Assembly (NCBI GenBank): GCA_037039925.1 | Contig: JAXRKP010000523.1 | Location: forward strand, 76,001 to 140,000 | Reading direction: 5' to 3' | DNA from: Doris montereyensis | Taxonomy: Eukaryota > Mollusca > Gastropoda > Nudibranchia > Dorididae | Length of the DNA stretch: 64,000 nucleotides | Part shown: one piece after another, positions 24,401 to 34,735 of the stretch | Numbering within the stretch: the first letter of the stretch is position 1 | Layout of the letters: every line of letters begins with the position of its first letter | Notes under the pieces: model-generated | What the model was told of the DNA's origin: nothing | What the model saw: only the letters and a program-made list of their open reading frames with translations | The model's database searches: none | Position numbers and translations under genes: made by a program

Positions 24401-27400
24401 ACCAAGAAAAGAGAGCGCACAATCAATCAAGCTAACTACGTTTCACAATTCCTACGGGGATTGAATATAATTTCATAGTCCTTAGTCATGTCCTTAGTCA
24501 CACATGTAAATACTTAGTCACACACTTTCATGTCCTTAGTCACACACATAAATACGCTTTTCATGTCCTTAGTCACACACATAAATACACTTTCATGTCC
24601 TTAGTCACAGACATGTCCTTAGTCACACACATAAATACGCTTTCATGTCCTTAGTCACACACATAAATACGCTTTCATGTCCTTAGTCACACACGTAAAT
24701 ACGCTTTCATGTCCTTAGTCACACACGTAAATACGTCCTTAGTCACACATAAATCCTTAGTCACACACGTAAATACGCTTTTCATGTCCTTAGTCACACA
24801 CGTAAATACGCTTTCATGTCCTTAGTCACACACGTAAATACGCTTTCATGTCCTTAGTCACACACATAAATACGCTTTCATGTCCTTAGTCACACACATA
24901 AATACGCTTTCATGTCCTTAGTCACACACATAAATACGCTTTCATGTCCTTAGTCACACACGTAAATACGCTTTCATGTCCTTAGTCACACACATAAATA
25001 CGCTTTCATGTCCTTAGTCACACACATAAATACGGTTTCATGTCCTTAGTCACACACGTAACTACGTTTTCATGTCCTTAGTCACACACGTAAATACGCT
25101 TTCATGTCCTTAGTCACACACGTAAATACATGTCCTTAGTCACACACGTAAATACGTTTTCATGACCTTAGTCACACACGTAAATACGTTTTCATGTCCT
25201 TAGTCACACACGTAAATACGCTTTCATGTCCTTAGTCACACACGTAAATACGTTTTCATGTCCTTAGTCACACACGTAAATACACTTTCATGTCCTTAGT
25301 CACACACGTAAATACGCTTTCATGTCCTTAGTCACACACGTAAATATGCTTTCATTGTTGCCAGTTCAGTGCTTTCTCATCTAGTCTACAGTTTTGCACC
25401 TTACACACAGATATAGTTGTTACCTAGTGCAATAGGGTTTCTAAATCCCCTTTTTGAGTGACATATTTACACCCACAAGCTTGTTATACCCTGGGTGACA
25501 TCAAATGCCATTATTAAATTGAATCAGTACTCAATACTTACGTTACGCGTGCAGGCATGAAAGATACTTTTCCAGCTTTTTAATTATAAAACCTGTTTAA
25601 AATGGCGGCTTAGGTGAATGAAAATTTACTCAAAGACGGGGAAATAGTGAAATTTTCTTTGAAGTAGCGTCGCTTCTGGTAAAAAAATAGTTTTTCAAAC
25701 AAAAACAATCTCAAGATCATTTAGAACCTACGCATACAAAATATGGTTAATTTATGTAGCCTGATAACAGAGCCTTTTAACGCACAAAGATTGACAAAGT
25801 CAGAATGAGAGATAGAGATATCAACCGCACCTCTTGCATTGTAGTACAGTAGTTACCGGCTATATGCCCCGCCAAAATGGCTGTCTCTCCTAAACGCTCG
25901 TAACCTCCGTGAAACTTCCATTTTTTCTTATATAAATTGCCCCTCTAAATGCTCATTTGACAATGTAGATCTTCCCCAAAATGATTGGTCTCAACGGCAA
26001 ATCCAGATATTTTTTCAATATATAGACAAGACATGAATTGACATGAAATGAGATTACTCAGAGATCATTGGTTCTCCAGATTACCATAAAGTATGTAGGC
26101 CTACATAATTGATAAAAAAAAATTCCTGTCTTGCATTGACCATATCAATTGTGCCTTCAGGTCTTTGTGACGGCAATGGTCAACCTGCCCAGGCTTATCT
26201 TAGTGTTAAAGAACTTAATGGTTTCTAGGTGTCCCTATTTCTCGCATTCAATTTTACATAACGACTTACTAAGGACACTTAAAAAAAAAAAAACACAACT
26301 TGGTTATGAATCTTTATTCTCATATGTCCATTGATCACCCCTGATGTTTTGCCCTGACCAATTTTCCATAAACGCCTGTTTCACCTGAATGCCCACTGTC
26401 TCTGCTTCCCAAGCACTGGACATTTCTGCAGTAACTACTGTACGGGCAATTTCTTTTGCTCTTTTGCTCTATGACGTTACATTTTGCAAAGAAGTGATGT
26501 GCAATTCACAAAATATAGCAAGAAATACAAAGATGTGGTAGGGTTTGGGGAAAACAGACACAACTCCTTGTCACAACATTTTCTGTCTTTTCAAAGGAGT
26601 CTAATAGCAATAAGGTCATAGCCATCAAAATGACCTCTGGATCTCTGGTATGGGGATACACATTTCGGATTGGAGATTACTGAGAGATCATTGGTTCAAA
26701 TCCTAGTTATACTATACCTCATGTAGTAACTTTGACAAAGATAATAAAAAAAATCTACTTTTCCCACTCCACTAATGGGTACCACCTGTGGCTGGGTAAA
26801 AAAACCTGTGACAGATCAAGGTCCTATCCAGTAAGTGATCTTGTGTCATCTGATTTGGTAACAGCTATAGAAATTAGGACAAGCTAAGGCCCCTTGGGCA
26901 TGGAAAGAACTTTATTCGATCACACAGAATTACCAGAAGGTGAAAACTTTCCGTGATCATTTTCAGGCATTTCAAATCTACACGATTTCACACAAATTGC
27001 TCCAATGTGGTCAGCCTCTTCATCGGGGTCTGCGTTCCTCTTGCGTTTTCTATTGTCACTTTGAATAACAGGAGTAGGAGTTTCTTGGCTTTCCCCTGTG
27101 CCCTGATTTCCGTTTGCAGCAGACTTTCTGCTTTCTTATTTGAAGGTGACAACAATGAGTCGAACGCTGTTTCGTCTGTGACCTGCACAGCTGGCTTACT
27201 TTGAAGTGTACAAACTTCTTTTTGCCATGGCAGCTTTTAGTGGGTGTTGCCTTGGGAATTATGGAGGCATCCCCACCTGAACACAGATAATAAAAAAATC
27301 ATCAGAAAATTTGAAAAAAAAACCCAAAATGAAACGAAACACCACAGATAATAAAAATATAAAAGAATCAAAATTTGTTTAAGAACCCCCCCCCCCCCCA

Positions 27401-30400
27401 CATACACAAAAAACACCAACAACAAACAAATCAAAATCCTCTCAAGTTTTGGCTCCAATAATTACATACAAAACACTGCAAATACATAGAGTTAAAATTA
27501 TAAAATTAAAATTTGATTTTTAGAAAAAAATAACAAATCCAAATCCTCTCATTTTCTTGTTTTCATGAAACGGAAAAACTTCAATAATTAAATGGATGTA
27601 AGTTGTAAAAAGTAAGCATGCAACGTCTTAAATGAAATATGTGAAAAGGAATGCTTTTGACATCACCTTTTCTTCCTTCTTTGTTGCCCCTCAAATAACT
27701 TCACATTTGTTCCTTTGCTCACAAAAAGTAATATGTAAACGTAATATAAATGTTAGAGAAGAAAGTGGTCCAAGAGATAAATTTTCATGTCTCCACCAAA
27801 ACGTTATGGGTATGTGCCCGAAAGGTTAAAAAACATTTATTGAGGTTTTCAGGTAAAAACCTACTCCTTGGTCTAGGTAAGTGGATCTATATCTAGTCCC
27901 ATCGGACATAATCGCAACACTGTGCACGTCAAAGATTCCATGGCTGTTTACAGGGCAATCCGGGCAATATCAAAACTCCTACCCAAAAATATGAGATCAC
28001 GTTGGATCAAATAAAAAGAATTTAGATGTTAAAGGCTCATAGGACCTATGATAAGAAAACGGTAGCTTGGGATAAAAAAAAAAAAAAAATCATGGCCATC
28101 AAACAGATTGAATAGACATTTGGCAAGATTTGTATTGCATGCTCTTTGTCTTTGGAGGTAAACGGTGTCATTCTTTCTGGCTCCTATGATTTTTCCCTTT
28201 TATTCACTTGTATTTATCTCAACTTCATCCCTATGGACTCTCACATCTGCATCATGTCTACATATCATATTATTCTCTACACGGCCCCTTACAACACCAC
28301 TATCTAACAAGTTATAAATGATTTTTTTTGAACCGAGTTGTTCTATGCCACAATAATGGAGACAATCACAGTCCATCACAACACAATGTACAGAGCTTAT
28401 ACATTTTAAAAATGAAAAAGAAATCATAATCTAATACTTAATCATTCTTGTGAAAACAGTTGCGTTTATATGTGCACATGTCAGAGGCATTTTACGTTGT
28501 CATGCATAATTCTCATATCCTTACTCTTACAAAATATACGTATACATTTCTTTTTTTAAAGACGTCCAGCAAAGTTTATTTCTGCAAATCTTCTTTTATG
28601 ATGTCTATTAATGTGATCAATGCACTGTATCTCCTTCATTACACTCATTGACCTTCACATAGATCTTCATCTTTGCTATTATCCATTTGCTATGCTCCAC
28701 TCTCTCTGTTAAGTGGGGACTTGGTAGTCCAGAGGCAAGGTGTCAGCCTCTCAAACAAAAGGTAGTGGATTCGAGCCCTGCCAATAGTTGAATATTTTCT
28801 TGACTTTTTCAACCACACCTAGTCCCATTGGAGACGGACGATAAAAAGGAAGTCCCATGTGCAGATAACAATACTCTGTGTAGGTTAAAGATCCCTTAGC
28901 TGTTTACAGGGCAATCCGGGCAAAATTAAAAATCCTACCAAAACTCCCTAGATCACCTTAGCTGTGGATGTGGGTAAATCAAATCAAAATCAACTCTATT
29001 AAGTCTCTGTGATGCCTTGGTAAAAACAAGACCATACTGTAAGTCTCTTCCACTACACTAACCAGTTAGTATAAAAAAGCACTTACAAGGAGTGTGACTA
29101 ATGAAAAGGTGAAACGAGATTCCTCGTTTGACACAACACTGGTAGTTACTGTCCTTGGTTGGAGGGGAAAAAAATTCGCTGTTATTTTTTTTATATGCCT
29201 TGGTTAGCTCTTTGTATAGGAAGCTGTAATGACAGAAATAATGATATTATCTACACAACTTCCTTCAACACTTTATTGGGCAATATCGATACGATACTCT
29301 TTTTTTATGCTAATACAATAAAAAATAAGTGTTATAGGAAGATTTTCATTTCAATATGGAGAGATAAGAACTTGTCTCTGAACTATATGCTTGAGCATAA
29401 AAAAAGGCTTTCAAAGAAATATCTCAACTCACTTAAAAGCACGCTATAAGATAATGTAGAAAAAAAGAAGAAAAAACTACAACTGATCTCTGCAAAGACA
29501 AAAAAAAGGAAAGATAACTGGTTGATTAATACAGCGCTAGCAAACTTGCCTTTAATGACATATTAACACATAAACTAGGATATCAAAATGAAATACATGT
29601 TTATTTGCTTAAAGTTAGGGACAAGTTTTCCTTAAAAAGCTTTGCTTAAAAATGTGTTGATTTCATATATTTACTCCATCAGTCAAAATATTTTTGTTCT
29701 GCAGAATAGAGTAGATCTGTTTATAATTTGAAAAGACAATTTAAGACAAAAGCACATGATGTCTGTGTGTGGGAATCATTCATGAAAATAAAACTAAAAT
29801 GAAGGAGTGACAGCGAAATGTATACTTGGGCTTGGATATACAAAATTGTTATTTTCTTTAAAAAACGTCAAAGTTGGTTAGCTATGCAATCAAATATAAA
29901 ATTTAAGTCTTTCACTTACACTAGAAATGCTCTTCTGGCTTGAATTTCAGCATGACTGTCATTTAAGATATCACCTGAAATGCAGTACATATACACAAGT
30001 CAATTACACCCTGGGTGATGTCAAGTATGATTATTAGATTGAGTCAGTATTTGATACTGGTGTTAAGTGGGTAGGTGGACCGGTACCATTCAAACTTATT
30101 ATAAAACATGTTAAAAATGGTGGCTTAGGAGAATGAAAATTTGACTCAAAGATAGGGAAACAACAACATTTTCTCCAAATAAACGTCGCATCTGGTAGAA
30201 ATATATTCCTCAAATAAACATCATCTCGGCATTATTTAGAACTTACACGAAATATGTGAAGGAAATGACATTAAATAATATCATAGCACCCATAGCAAGA
30301 AACACAAGGCAAATTCAAGGAATAGACAGAAAAATCTTGGTCACCATGGGGATTGAACCCGTGATCTCTGCTTGGCACAACAACATAAATTTATAATGGA

Positions 30401-32154
30401 AAATATCATAACATCATCTTAAAGCAGAAGCGTCATCTCAAATAATTCTTGAAGTGACAATTATAAAGACACTAGATCCAACAGCAGTGCAGGTAATAAC
30501 GACATGATATCTAACAGCAATAGGTAATGTAGCAATCTTACAGGCATGGAAATATTATCTGTTTTTATTTTTTTGTTACTGTGTATAAAAGTTGATTTGA
30601 AAGATAGGCTAATTTGCATATATAAAATTGTATTATTGACAACAAATAGTGATTCGTGTTAAATCGAGCTGTTCCATATTGTTTCATGAAATGTGATGCT
30701 TTTTTTTATTTCGCTCGATGTTTCTACGCTGTGGACATGAAAAGAAAATTATTTCCGTTTTCTTACAATATTATGGTCTGAGTAATCTTCGACAGGACAC
30801 GGGTTATTTCCTGTTCAAGGTTATACGGACAATTTTTTAAAATATTGTAAGAAGCTGTGGTAGCTTTTTACACTTTAATAGGATTTGGGCATGGTGACAA
30901 CAGGGTTAAGAACAAACTTTTAAACGTATGTGAGACATTTAACTTTCTTCCAAAAACAGTATGTGTTGTAAAAATAAAAACTACTACTGCAATACATGTA
31001 AAAAGACCAACTAATGTCAAAAAGATGTAAAAAGCATGGAATTGTATGAGTCACCAAAACAAATCAAATGATACTGTTCGTGGTACTATTGCGGCACCGT
31101 TACCTTTTGGGCTCATTTTGGATTTGCCTATGCACTTTGATCCTGTGCCAAGGGAAAGAACTTTAATTTCACCTTGAGAGGAACCTAGGGTAAATATAAG
31201 ACATTCAAATATCAGATTAATATATGCTTTATAACTCTATCAACGTTTGTGTGTTTTAAGGAAAACATTTGTCATGTGTGTGTGCCTATGCGTGAGTGTG
31301 TGTGTGTGTCTGTCCATGCGTGAGTGTGTGTCTGTGTGTCTATGTCTATGAGTGTATGGGCACATGTGCGTGAGAGTGTGTATATGTGTCTGAGTCTATG
31401 TGGATGTGTGTGAGAGTGAGAGTCATATTGTCCCTCCTGGTTACTATCCGAGCATTTGATTTGACAAGTTTTGAGTAAGACCTAGAAAACCTGTTTTGCG
31501 ATTGCAGGAAATGTGCATCATCGCGGAGAGAGCAGTAAAAGTTATTAGTCATTTTCATTGTTTGAATTTAAATAACATATTATAGAGGTGATGGGAAATT
31601 CATCTTAGACGTTTGAGAAAGAACATGTTTTTCCCCGCAAAAATTGTTCCATTTGCTGATAGCGACAATTTATCTAGCAAAAGTATGAAGGATGCTGAAG
31701 AGAACGATAGAAAAACAGTATGTCAAAAATTCTTTATCTGACATGTCAATTACATATATTAATTCACACTGGACCTTGTTACTTAAGCACATTTTTTATC
31801 TTACCTTCATAACTAAAACTTTATGAAAAAAACAATTTGTGTGCTGGTATGAAAATCATAATCTAACAAAAGAACGAAATTCAATGTGTTGTAAAGATAA
31901 GAAAAACAGCATTGTATATCAAAATTTCAACATCACTTTTACCATCTACCTCATTCACAGTGGAACTCACCGTTTGCCTGCCTTCTTACCCACATACCTG
32001 GTAATTTATGAAAAGAAACAACAGCAGACAGCAGTGTCCATTCTTTATTCAGTTGAGGTTTTCCCTTTTTAGGTAGCTTTTTAAAGGCATCATAAACAGC
32101 CCTACACACTTGGTTGCCAAACTCCTCGCCAAGGTCTTCATGATCTTCTGTCAT
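21436..32154 (-). CDS. ADAT1: ADAT1, tRNA-specific adenosine deaminase 1 (C-terminal exons not found)
   Basis: ADAT1 deaminates adenosine 37 to inosine next to the anticodon of eukaryotic tRNA-Ala. It belongs to the ADAR-type deaminase fold. On the reverse strand the start codon is at 32154, and exons encode, in order: [18 protein letters not shown] (N-terminal signature), [27 protein letters not shown] (HAE: zinc-binding His and catalytic Glu), SHTPC joined to GDASIIP (second zinc ligand), [19 protein letters not shown] (third zinc ligand Cys), [23 protein letters not shown], and IAWNVTDD to [13 protein letters not shown]. All three zinc ligands and the Glu are present. An exon between RRAFL and the SHTPC exon, and the final exons, were not found. 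Two exons carry frameshifts. It is head-to-head with GATB and tail-to-tail with PRMT7. Confidence 0.93.
21568..21676 (-). CDS. ADAT1: ADAT1 exon (AIAWNVTDD)
   Basis: Acceptor tccccag, donor GTAAGC. It reads [10 protein letters not shown], then [19 protein letters not shown], matching human AISWSAVPEQPLDVTANGFPQG. The frame is intact, joining upstream through a split Ala codon. Confidence 0.92.
22101..22318 (-). CDS. ADAT1: ADAT1 exon ([12 protein letters not shown])
   Basis: Acceptor catgcag, donor GTATGA. It reads [19 protein letters not shown] through [19 protein letters not shown] to VVPSPAG, matching human GKCPYSQEAMQRALIGRC and LLFEQSRSAVQAK. The frame is intact over 72 codons. Confidence 0.94.
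22319..22504 (-). other. ADAT1 intron segment
   Basis: Short unique intron sequence between the exon and the 23-bp array. Confidence 0.5.
22505..23880 (+). repeat. 23-bp minisatellite, about 59 units
   Basis: The unit is catacttatagtactgtgttgac, with cat/cac and gtactgtg/gcacagtg variants and several internal partial units. The variants are ordered: CACAG units on the left, CACAC..GTACTG units on the right. It lies in an ADAT1 intron. Confidence 0.97.
23946..24068 (-). CDS. ADAT1: ADAT1 exon ([16 protein letters not shown]), frameshifted
   Basis: Reads [18 protein letters not shown] and [11 protein letters not shown] in one frame and [11 protein letters not shown] in another; a base is lost or gained near 23980. 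SCSDK carries the third zinc-binding Cys. Donor GTAAGT at 23945. The 5' acceptor is placed approximately. Confidence 0.88.
24069..24474 (-). other. ADAT1 intron segment
   Basis: No exon recognised. A stretch around 24325-24370 (gacaaattcagaggactaga, cagaaaaat) recurs at about 30300-30345, a short dispersed repeat. Confidence 0.4.
24475..25355 (+). repeat. 32-bp minisatellite, about 27 units
   Basis: The unit is tccttagtcacacacgtaaa then tacgctttcatg, with cacgta/cacata and gcttt/gtttt variants and a few truncated units. It lies in an ADAT1 intron. Confidence 0.96.
25480..25765 (+). repeat. Dispersed element G, copy 1
   Basis: About 285 bp aligning with 30005-30268 in the same orientation. 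Shared blocks are ccctgggtga(c/t)(a/g)tcaa, ttataaaac..gttaaaa, ggcttagg(t/a)gaatgaaaatt and catttagaac(c/t)tac. Unclassified; both copies lie in ADAT1 introns. Confidence 0.75.
25766..26639. other. ADAT1 intron, nothing recognised
   Basis: AT-rich with an A12 run near 26281. No exon or repeat family assigned. Confidence 0.45.
26640..26925 (+). mobile_element. SINE family A, diverged copy (+)
   Basis: B-box-like ggttcaaatcctag, then gggtaccacctgtggctggg, cctgtgacagatcaaggtcc and a tail with ctatagaaattaggacaagc. Older than the copies at 13733 and 52119. Confidence 0.6.
26935..27276 (-). CDS. ADAT1: ADAT1 exon (GDASIIP plus linker), frameshifted
   Basis: Acceptor tgttcag at the right end. 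It starts by completing the PCG Cys codon, then [20 protein letters not shown]. The following linker is read in a second frame ([20 protein letters not shown]) and then a third ([20 protein letters not shown]). The fragment IGAICVKS parallels human [10 protein letters not shown]. Two indels, both near repeated A or C/T runs. The donor GTAATT at 26934 is inferred. Confidence 0.75.
27277..27847 (-). other. ADAT1 intron segment
   Basis: AT-rich with a C14 run near 27387. No feature recognised. Confidence 0.45.
27848..28015 (+). mobile_element. SINE family B fragment (+)
   Basis: Body and tail only: ctagtcccatcggacata, tttacagggcaatccgggca, atcaaataaaaag. The tRNA-like head is missing. Confidence 0.6.
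28016..28712. other. ADAT1 intron, nothing recognised
   Basis: AT-rich intron, including a poly-A run at 28076-28089. Confidence 0.45.
28713..28995 (+). mobile_element. SINE family B, copy 2 (+)
   Basis: A complete-looking copy: ggggacttggtagtccagag, ggattcgag B box, gttaaagatcccttagctgt, ggcaatccgggcaaaat, gtgggtaaatcaaatcaaa tail. Confidence 0.88.
29087..29138 (-). CDS. ADAT1: ADAT1 exon (SHTPC)
   Basis: Reads [18 protein letters not shown], with the last Cys codon split by a GTAAGT donor. The Cys is the second zinc ligand of the deaminase site. The acceptor choice (ctaccag) is likely but not certain. Confidence 0.85.
29139..29912. other. ADAT1 intron; an exon is expected but not seen
   Basis: The family has further residues between RRAFL and the SHTPC segment. 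The phase left by the 29920-29974 exon (two bases) also calls for an intermediate exon or an earlier acceptor. None could be recognised. Confidence 0.35.
29920..29974 (-). CDS. ADAT1: ADAT1 exon with HAE motif
   Basis: Reads [21 protein letters not shown] supplies the zinc-binding His and the proton-shuttling Glu. Acceptor atttcag, donor GTAAGT. Confidence 0.95.
30005..30268 (+). repeat. Dispersed element G, copy 2
   Basis: Direct-orientation partner of 25480-25765 (for example ccctgggtgatgtcaa, gtggcttaggagaatgaaaa, catctcggcattatttag). Confidence 0.75.
30269..31103. other. ADAT1 intron, mostly unrecognised
   Basis: Includes a reversed B-box-like ggattgaacccgtgatct at about 30352-30369, perhaps the head of an inverted SINE, and otherwise AT-rich unique sequence. 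Confidence 0.4.
31104..31184 (-). CDS. ADAT1: ADAT1 exon ([14 protein letters not shown])
   Basis: Reads [20 protein letters not shown] and SKMSPK, matching human EVVSMGTGTKCIGQSKM. Split codons at both ends agree with the neighbouring exons. Confidence 0.95.
31268..31425 (+). repeat. (GT)n-rich imperfect microsatellite
   Basis: Alternating tgtg/tgagtg sequence of about 150 bp in the first ADAT1 intron. Confidence 0.9.
31426..31997. other. First ADAT1 intron, nothing recognised
   Basis: AT-rich intron between the GT-rich repeat and exon 1. No exon or repeat family assigned. Confidence 0.45.
31998..32154 (-). CDS. ADAT1: ADAT1 exon 1 with start codon
   Basis: ATG at 32154-32152 (context cgaaATGa). 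Reads [17 protein letters not shown], then [15 protein letters not shown] and [11 protein letters not shown]. The family signature LPKKGKPEPNHEWTLLAAVV follows a similar short N-terminus in human, which supports this start. Donor GTATGT. Confidence 0.95.
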
Positions 32155-32764
32155 TTCGATGTTAAAACCTTTCAATCAAAAAAAAATAGAAAGAAAAAGA
32201 TAATTTAAATCTGAAGAAACCCCAAATATTTTCCATTTACTATTTTTTTTCTTTTGTGAAGTTTTACCGAATATCTTCCTAATTAACCCTTTATCAGATT
32301 CAACAATATTCACAATAGATTTCCGACACCCAGGTAATTTTTACAAATTCAAGGGAAATTGTACCATGTATACATGGCTTACATTATTAATATCATACGT
32401 TAAGGTTTGCAAGATTTTGATTGGACACTTGATTATGTGGGAATGAATGGGGTTAAGAGGCATATTGAAAAACTGTTTTTATTTTTTTAAATTTCAGATA
32501 ATATGATATAGATCTTTTTGCCTTCCTGACCCTGAGTTTAAAATCAACTACGTGGTCAAAGAGTAAATATGAAAATATGGAAGGACCTCCCGCACGAACA
32601 AGGGTAAGAATGAACGAAGTTCAATCTAAAAAGTTTCAGTAGTGCAGCTTCGAACCTCAATAGTAAATTATCTCCCTCAACAACGTCACCACAATCATCC
32701 AATCCTGGTATTCCTAACGATCTGATATTCCGTTTGACCCAGGAGAACCTACTTAAAAACAAAG

Positions 32765-33225
32765 AGGGAGGTTTCAGGGGCCTAAAAGTCCTAAAATAGA
32801 ATAGATACATTAATACTCAATAAAATACTTATATCTGATAACAATAACAATTTAAAAGCACCACCTGGCCACTGTTTTTAGTTACATTCACTTCTGGGTC
32901 AAACAGGACATCACATCTTAAGGAGCGTGCCAATTCTTTTAAGAGATGTCTAAAAATTGAACTTTTTAAAGATGCTTTTGAAGGATGAAACATTAATGAT
33001 TTAATTATAATACACCTTGTTTTTTTTATTTATGTTTCAAAACTTATTAGGCAATCCTTAAAAATTGATGTCCAGTTTGACCCGGAAGTGAATGTAACTT
33101 ATAAAAGTGGCTAAGTGGTGTTTAATTCTTATATACCAAACAGTGTTAACTACTATTATAGTTATTTTATTGAGTATTAATGTATCTGTTTTATCTTTAT
33201 GGCTTTTATTCAGGGGTGAGACACC
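32765..33225. repeat. Long inverted repeat (two arms of about 150 bp)
   Basis: The reverse complement of 32765-32912 matches 33066-33225: gatgtcc(t/a)gtttgaccc, gaagtgaatgtaact, then ttttattgagtattaatgta. The spacer is about 150 bp. It could fold back as a hairpin, or represent two inverted copies of one retroelement tail. Confidence 0.8.
32885..32990 (+). mobile_element. LINE ORF2 C-terminal remnant
   Basis: Reads KERANSFKRCLKIELFKDAF and then a stop, the canonical end of many LINE reverse-transcriptase ORFs (SFK..LK..LF..AF). Confidence 0.65.
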
Positions 33226-33400
33226 CCCCCCCCCCCCATCCCTGTTTTCCAGTACGTTCTCACATAATCAGAGGGGAGACGCCCCATGAAACCGCGCCCC
33301 CCCCCACCCCCCTTTTTTCCCCAATGGTTTTTCATGTAATCAGGGAGGAGACCTCCTTGAAACCCCCCCCCCCCCCTCCCCATCGCACTGATTTTCACTT
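33215..33400 (+). repeat. C-rich tandem block, period about 60-70 bp, 3 copies
   Basis: Three units of aggggagac(g/c)cc..tgaaac followed by 9-15 C and a t-rich segment with cacataatcaga or catgtaatcagg. Confidence 0.8.
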
Positions 33401-34004
33401 CATTCCCACTAACTAAATTGGCGAGGTATTCCTATCTGGCCAACCATTCCTTGAGTCACCGGGACATCAATTCTTGAGGAGTGCCGGTATTGTTCATATA
33501 TTATGCTCTGACTTTGCTTGAGATTGTTTTTCAATCATTATGTGTCTTTAACTTAATTGTCAAGTGCCGCTGAGTACTTTCATAGTGGAAGCCAAGCGCT
33601 ACAGAAAACAAGTATATTATTATAACAACTATTTGAATAAATCGCCAGAGTTTTGAATATATTTATATATATATATATAATATATCATTTTTAAAAGTTC
33701 AGAAACATAGGGAGTGGGTAGGAGGTTACCATTAGATCTCTAAATATTTCGAGGTGTACCCGACTATGGGAGCCCTTTCCAAAATGCATTAGTGGCTGAT
33801 CTGCACTCCTTTAAGAATTGTTTCTATAGTCTAAATCAGAGCCAACTGAACAATGATTTAACAATGAATAAAAACAAAATAACCCCACCCCTTTCCCCCC
33901 TCATTTTCCAATAAAATACATGGCCAATCATTCCGTATGTGAACATACGACTAAGCTACCAGCTAATCAATCATGTTTGCTCGACTTTTAGGGTAATTGA
34001 AATG
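33401..34004. other. Intergenic, nothing recognised
   Basis: AT-rich with a short (AT)n at 33661-33685. No gene or repeat family identified. Confidence 0.5.
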
Positions 34005-34135
34005 TGTCCTATCCACCATGTGCGGTGATCTTTCTCAGGGTGAAGAAGGAACACCGTGAAGAAAGAAGTAACAAGATGAAAGATAAACAGAAAGGAAAGA
34101 AGTAGGGCCTGCCAATTTCAAGTGCAACTAAGTTA
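34005..34135 (-). repeat. Dispersed element D, inverted copy
   Basis: Contains tccaccatgtgcggtgatct, then aagatgaaagataaacagaa. Matches the reverse complement of elements at 42160-42350 and 50315-50440, and runs parallel to 56390-56490. Probably a LINE 3' tail. Confidence 0.55.
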
Positions 34136-34604
34136 AATAAAGATATAATATCTAATACCGAGGCTCAGTGTAACAGGCTCTGCTATGTAAGTTGCTTTAC
34201 TCAAACTGAGACCGAGACTTTCTGTTTTGGGATCTTGAACGCTTGGAGTCTGCTAGCTGGAGAACGCGGGCGTGTTTAGTGTTTGTGGTGTGTACTACTG
34301 TGTGCTCAAGTTTGGTGAGCTGTGTAGTTTCAGCCGATTATGGTATCGAGGCGGCCAAGAACAAACATAACAAAATACTGTTTGAAACGAGATGGAATCC
34401 AGAAGAGAGTAGATCAAGAGGCTGGGCAAGAAAATCATGGAGTAACGAGATCGAGGTCGAGATGGCAAAACTCAATACACATTGAGATAGAAAGATAGAT
34501 ATGTTGGAGAAGATTGTATGGTATCGATGGAAAAGAAACTATCAACAATAACAAGGATTGAACTCTGAACATTTGAGCAACAAGAGTGCTTTCCTTTGAC
34601 CATC

Positions 34605-34735
34605 ATGGCTGCCTCCATTGTACATTTTGGGAAAATTTGTCGCTTCTGCAACGGTTTACACTTCAAGAGGAAAAGAATCGCAATTAATTTCCAAGCTGCT
34701 AAGACTAAAACGACCAGTGCAAAGAGCCTTCCTAA
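34605..34735 (+). CDS. GATB: GATB exon 1, mitochondrial targeting leader
   Basis: ATG at 34605 in good context (accatcATGG). Reads [20 protein letters not shown] and then a Lys/Arg/Ala/Thr/Ser-rich stretch. The donor GTATGC leaves two bases (AA), which the next exon completes as Lys, so the phase supports the assignment. The sequence itself is not conserved, as usual for targeting peptides. Confidence 0.75.

Larger units (their letters stand above)
32155..34604. promoter_or_regulatory. ADAT1-GATB divergent intergenic region
   Basis: About 2.45 kb between two divergent start codons. It holds a LINE tail and inverted repeat (32765-33225) and a C-rich tandem block, so it is unlikely to be one compact shared promoter. 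No CpG-rich core or clear TATA placement was seen. Confidence 0.4.

Noticed and set aside
22505..25355. Repeat arrays as CRISPR or satellite-encoded genes
   Set aside because: Head-to-tail 23-bp and 32-bp units with no spacers and no durable reading frame.
29159..29449. 96-residue forward ORF
   Set aside because: AT-rich, Lys/Asn/Ile composition, inside an ADAT1 intron, with no recognisable motif.
34243..34485. 80-residue ORF with a hydrophobic N-terminus upstream of GATB
   Set aside because: No family resemblance and no splice connection. The ATG at 34605 joins GATB exon 2 in phase, so this is more likely 5' flank or untranslated sequence.
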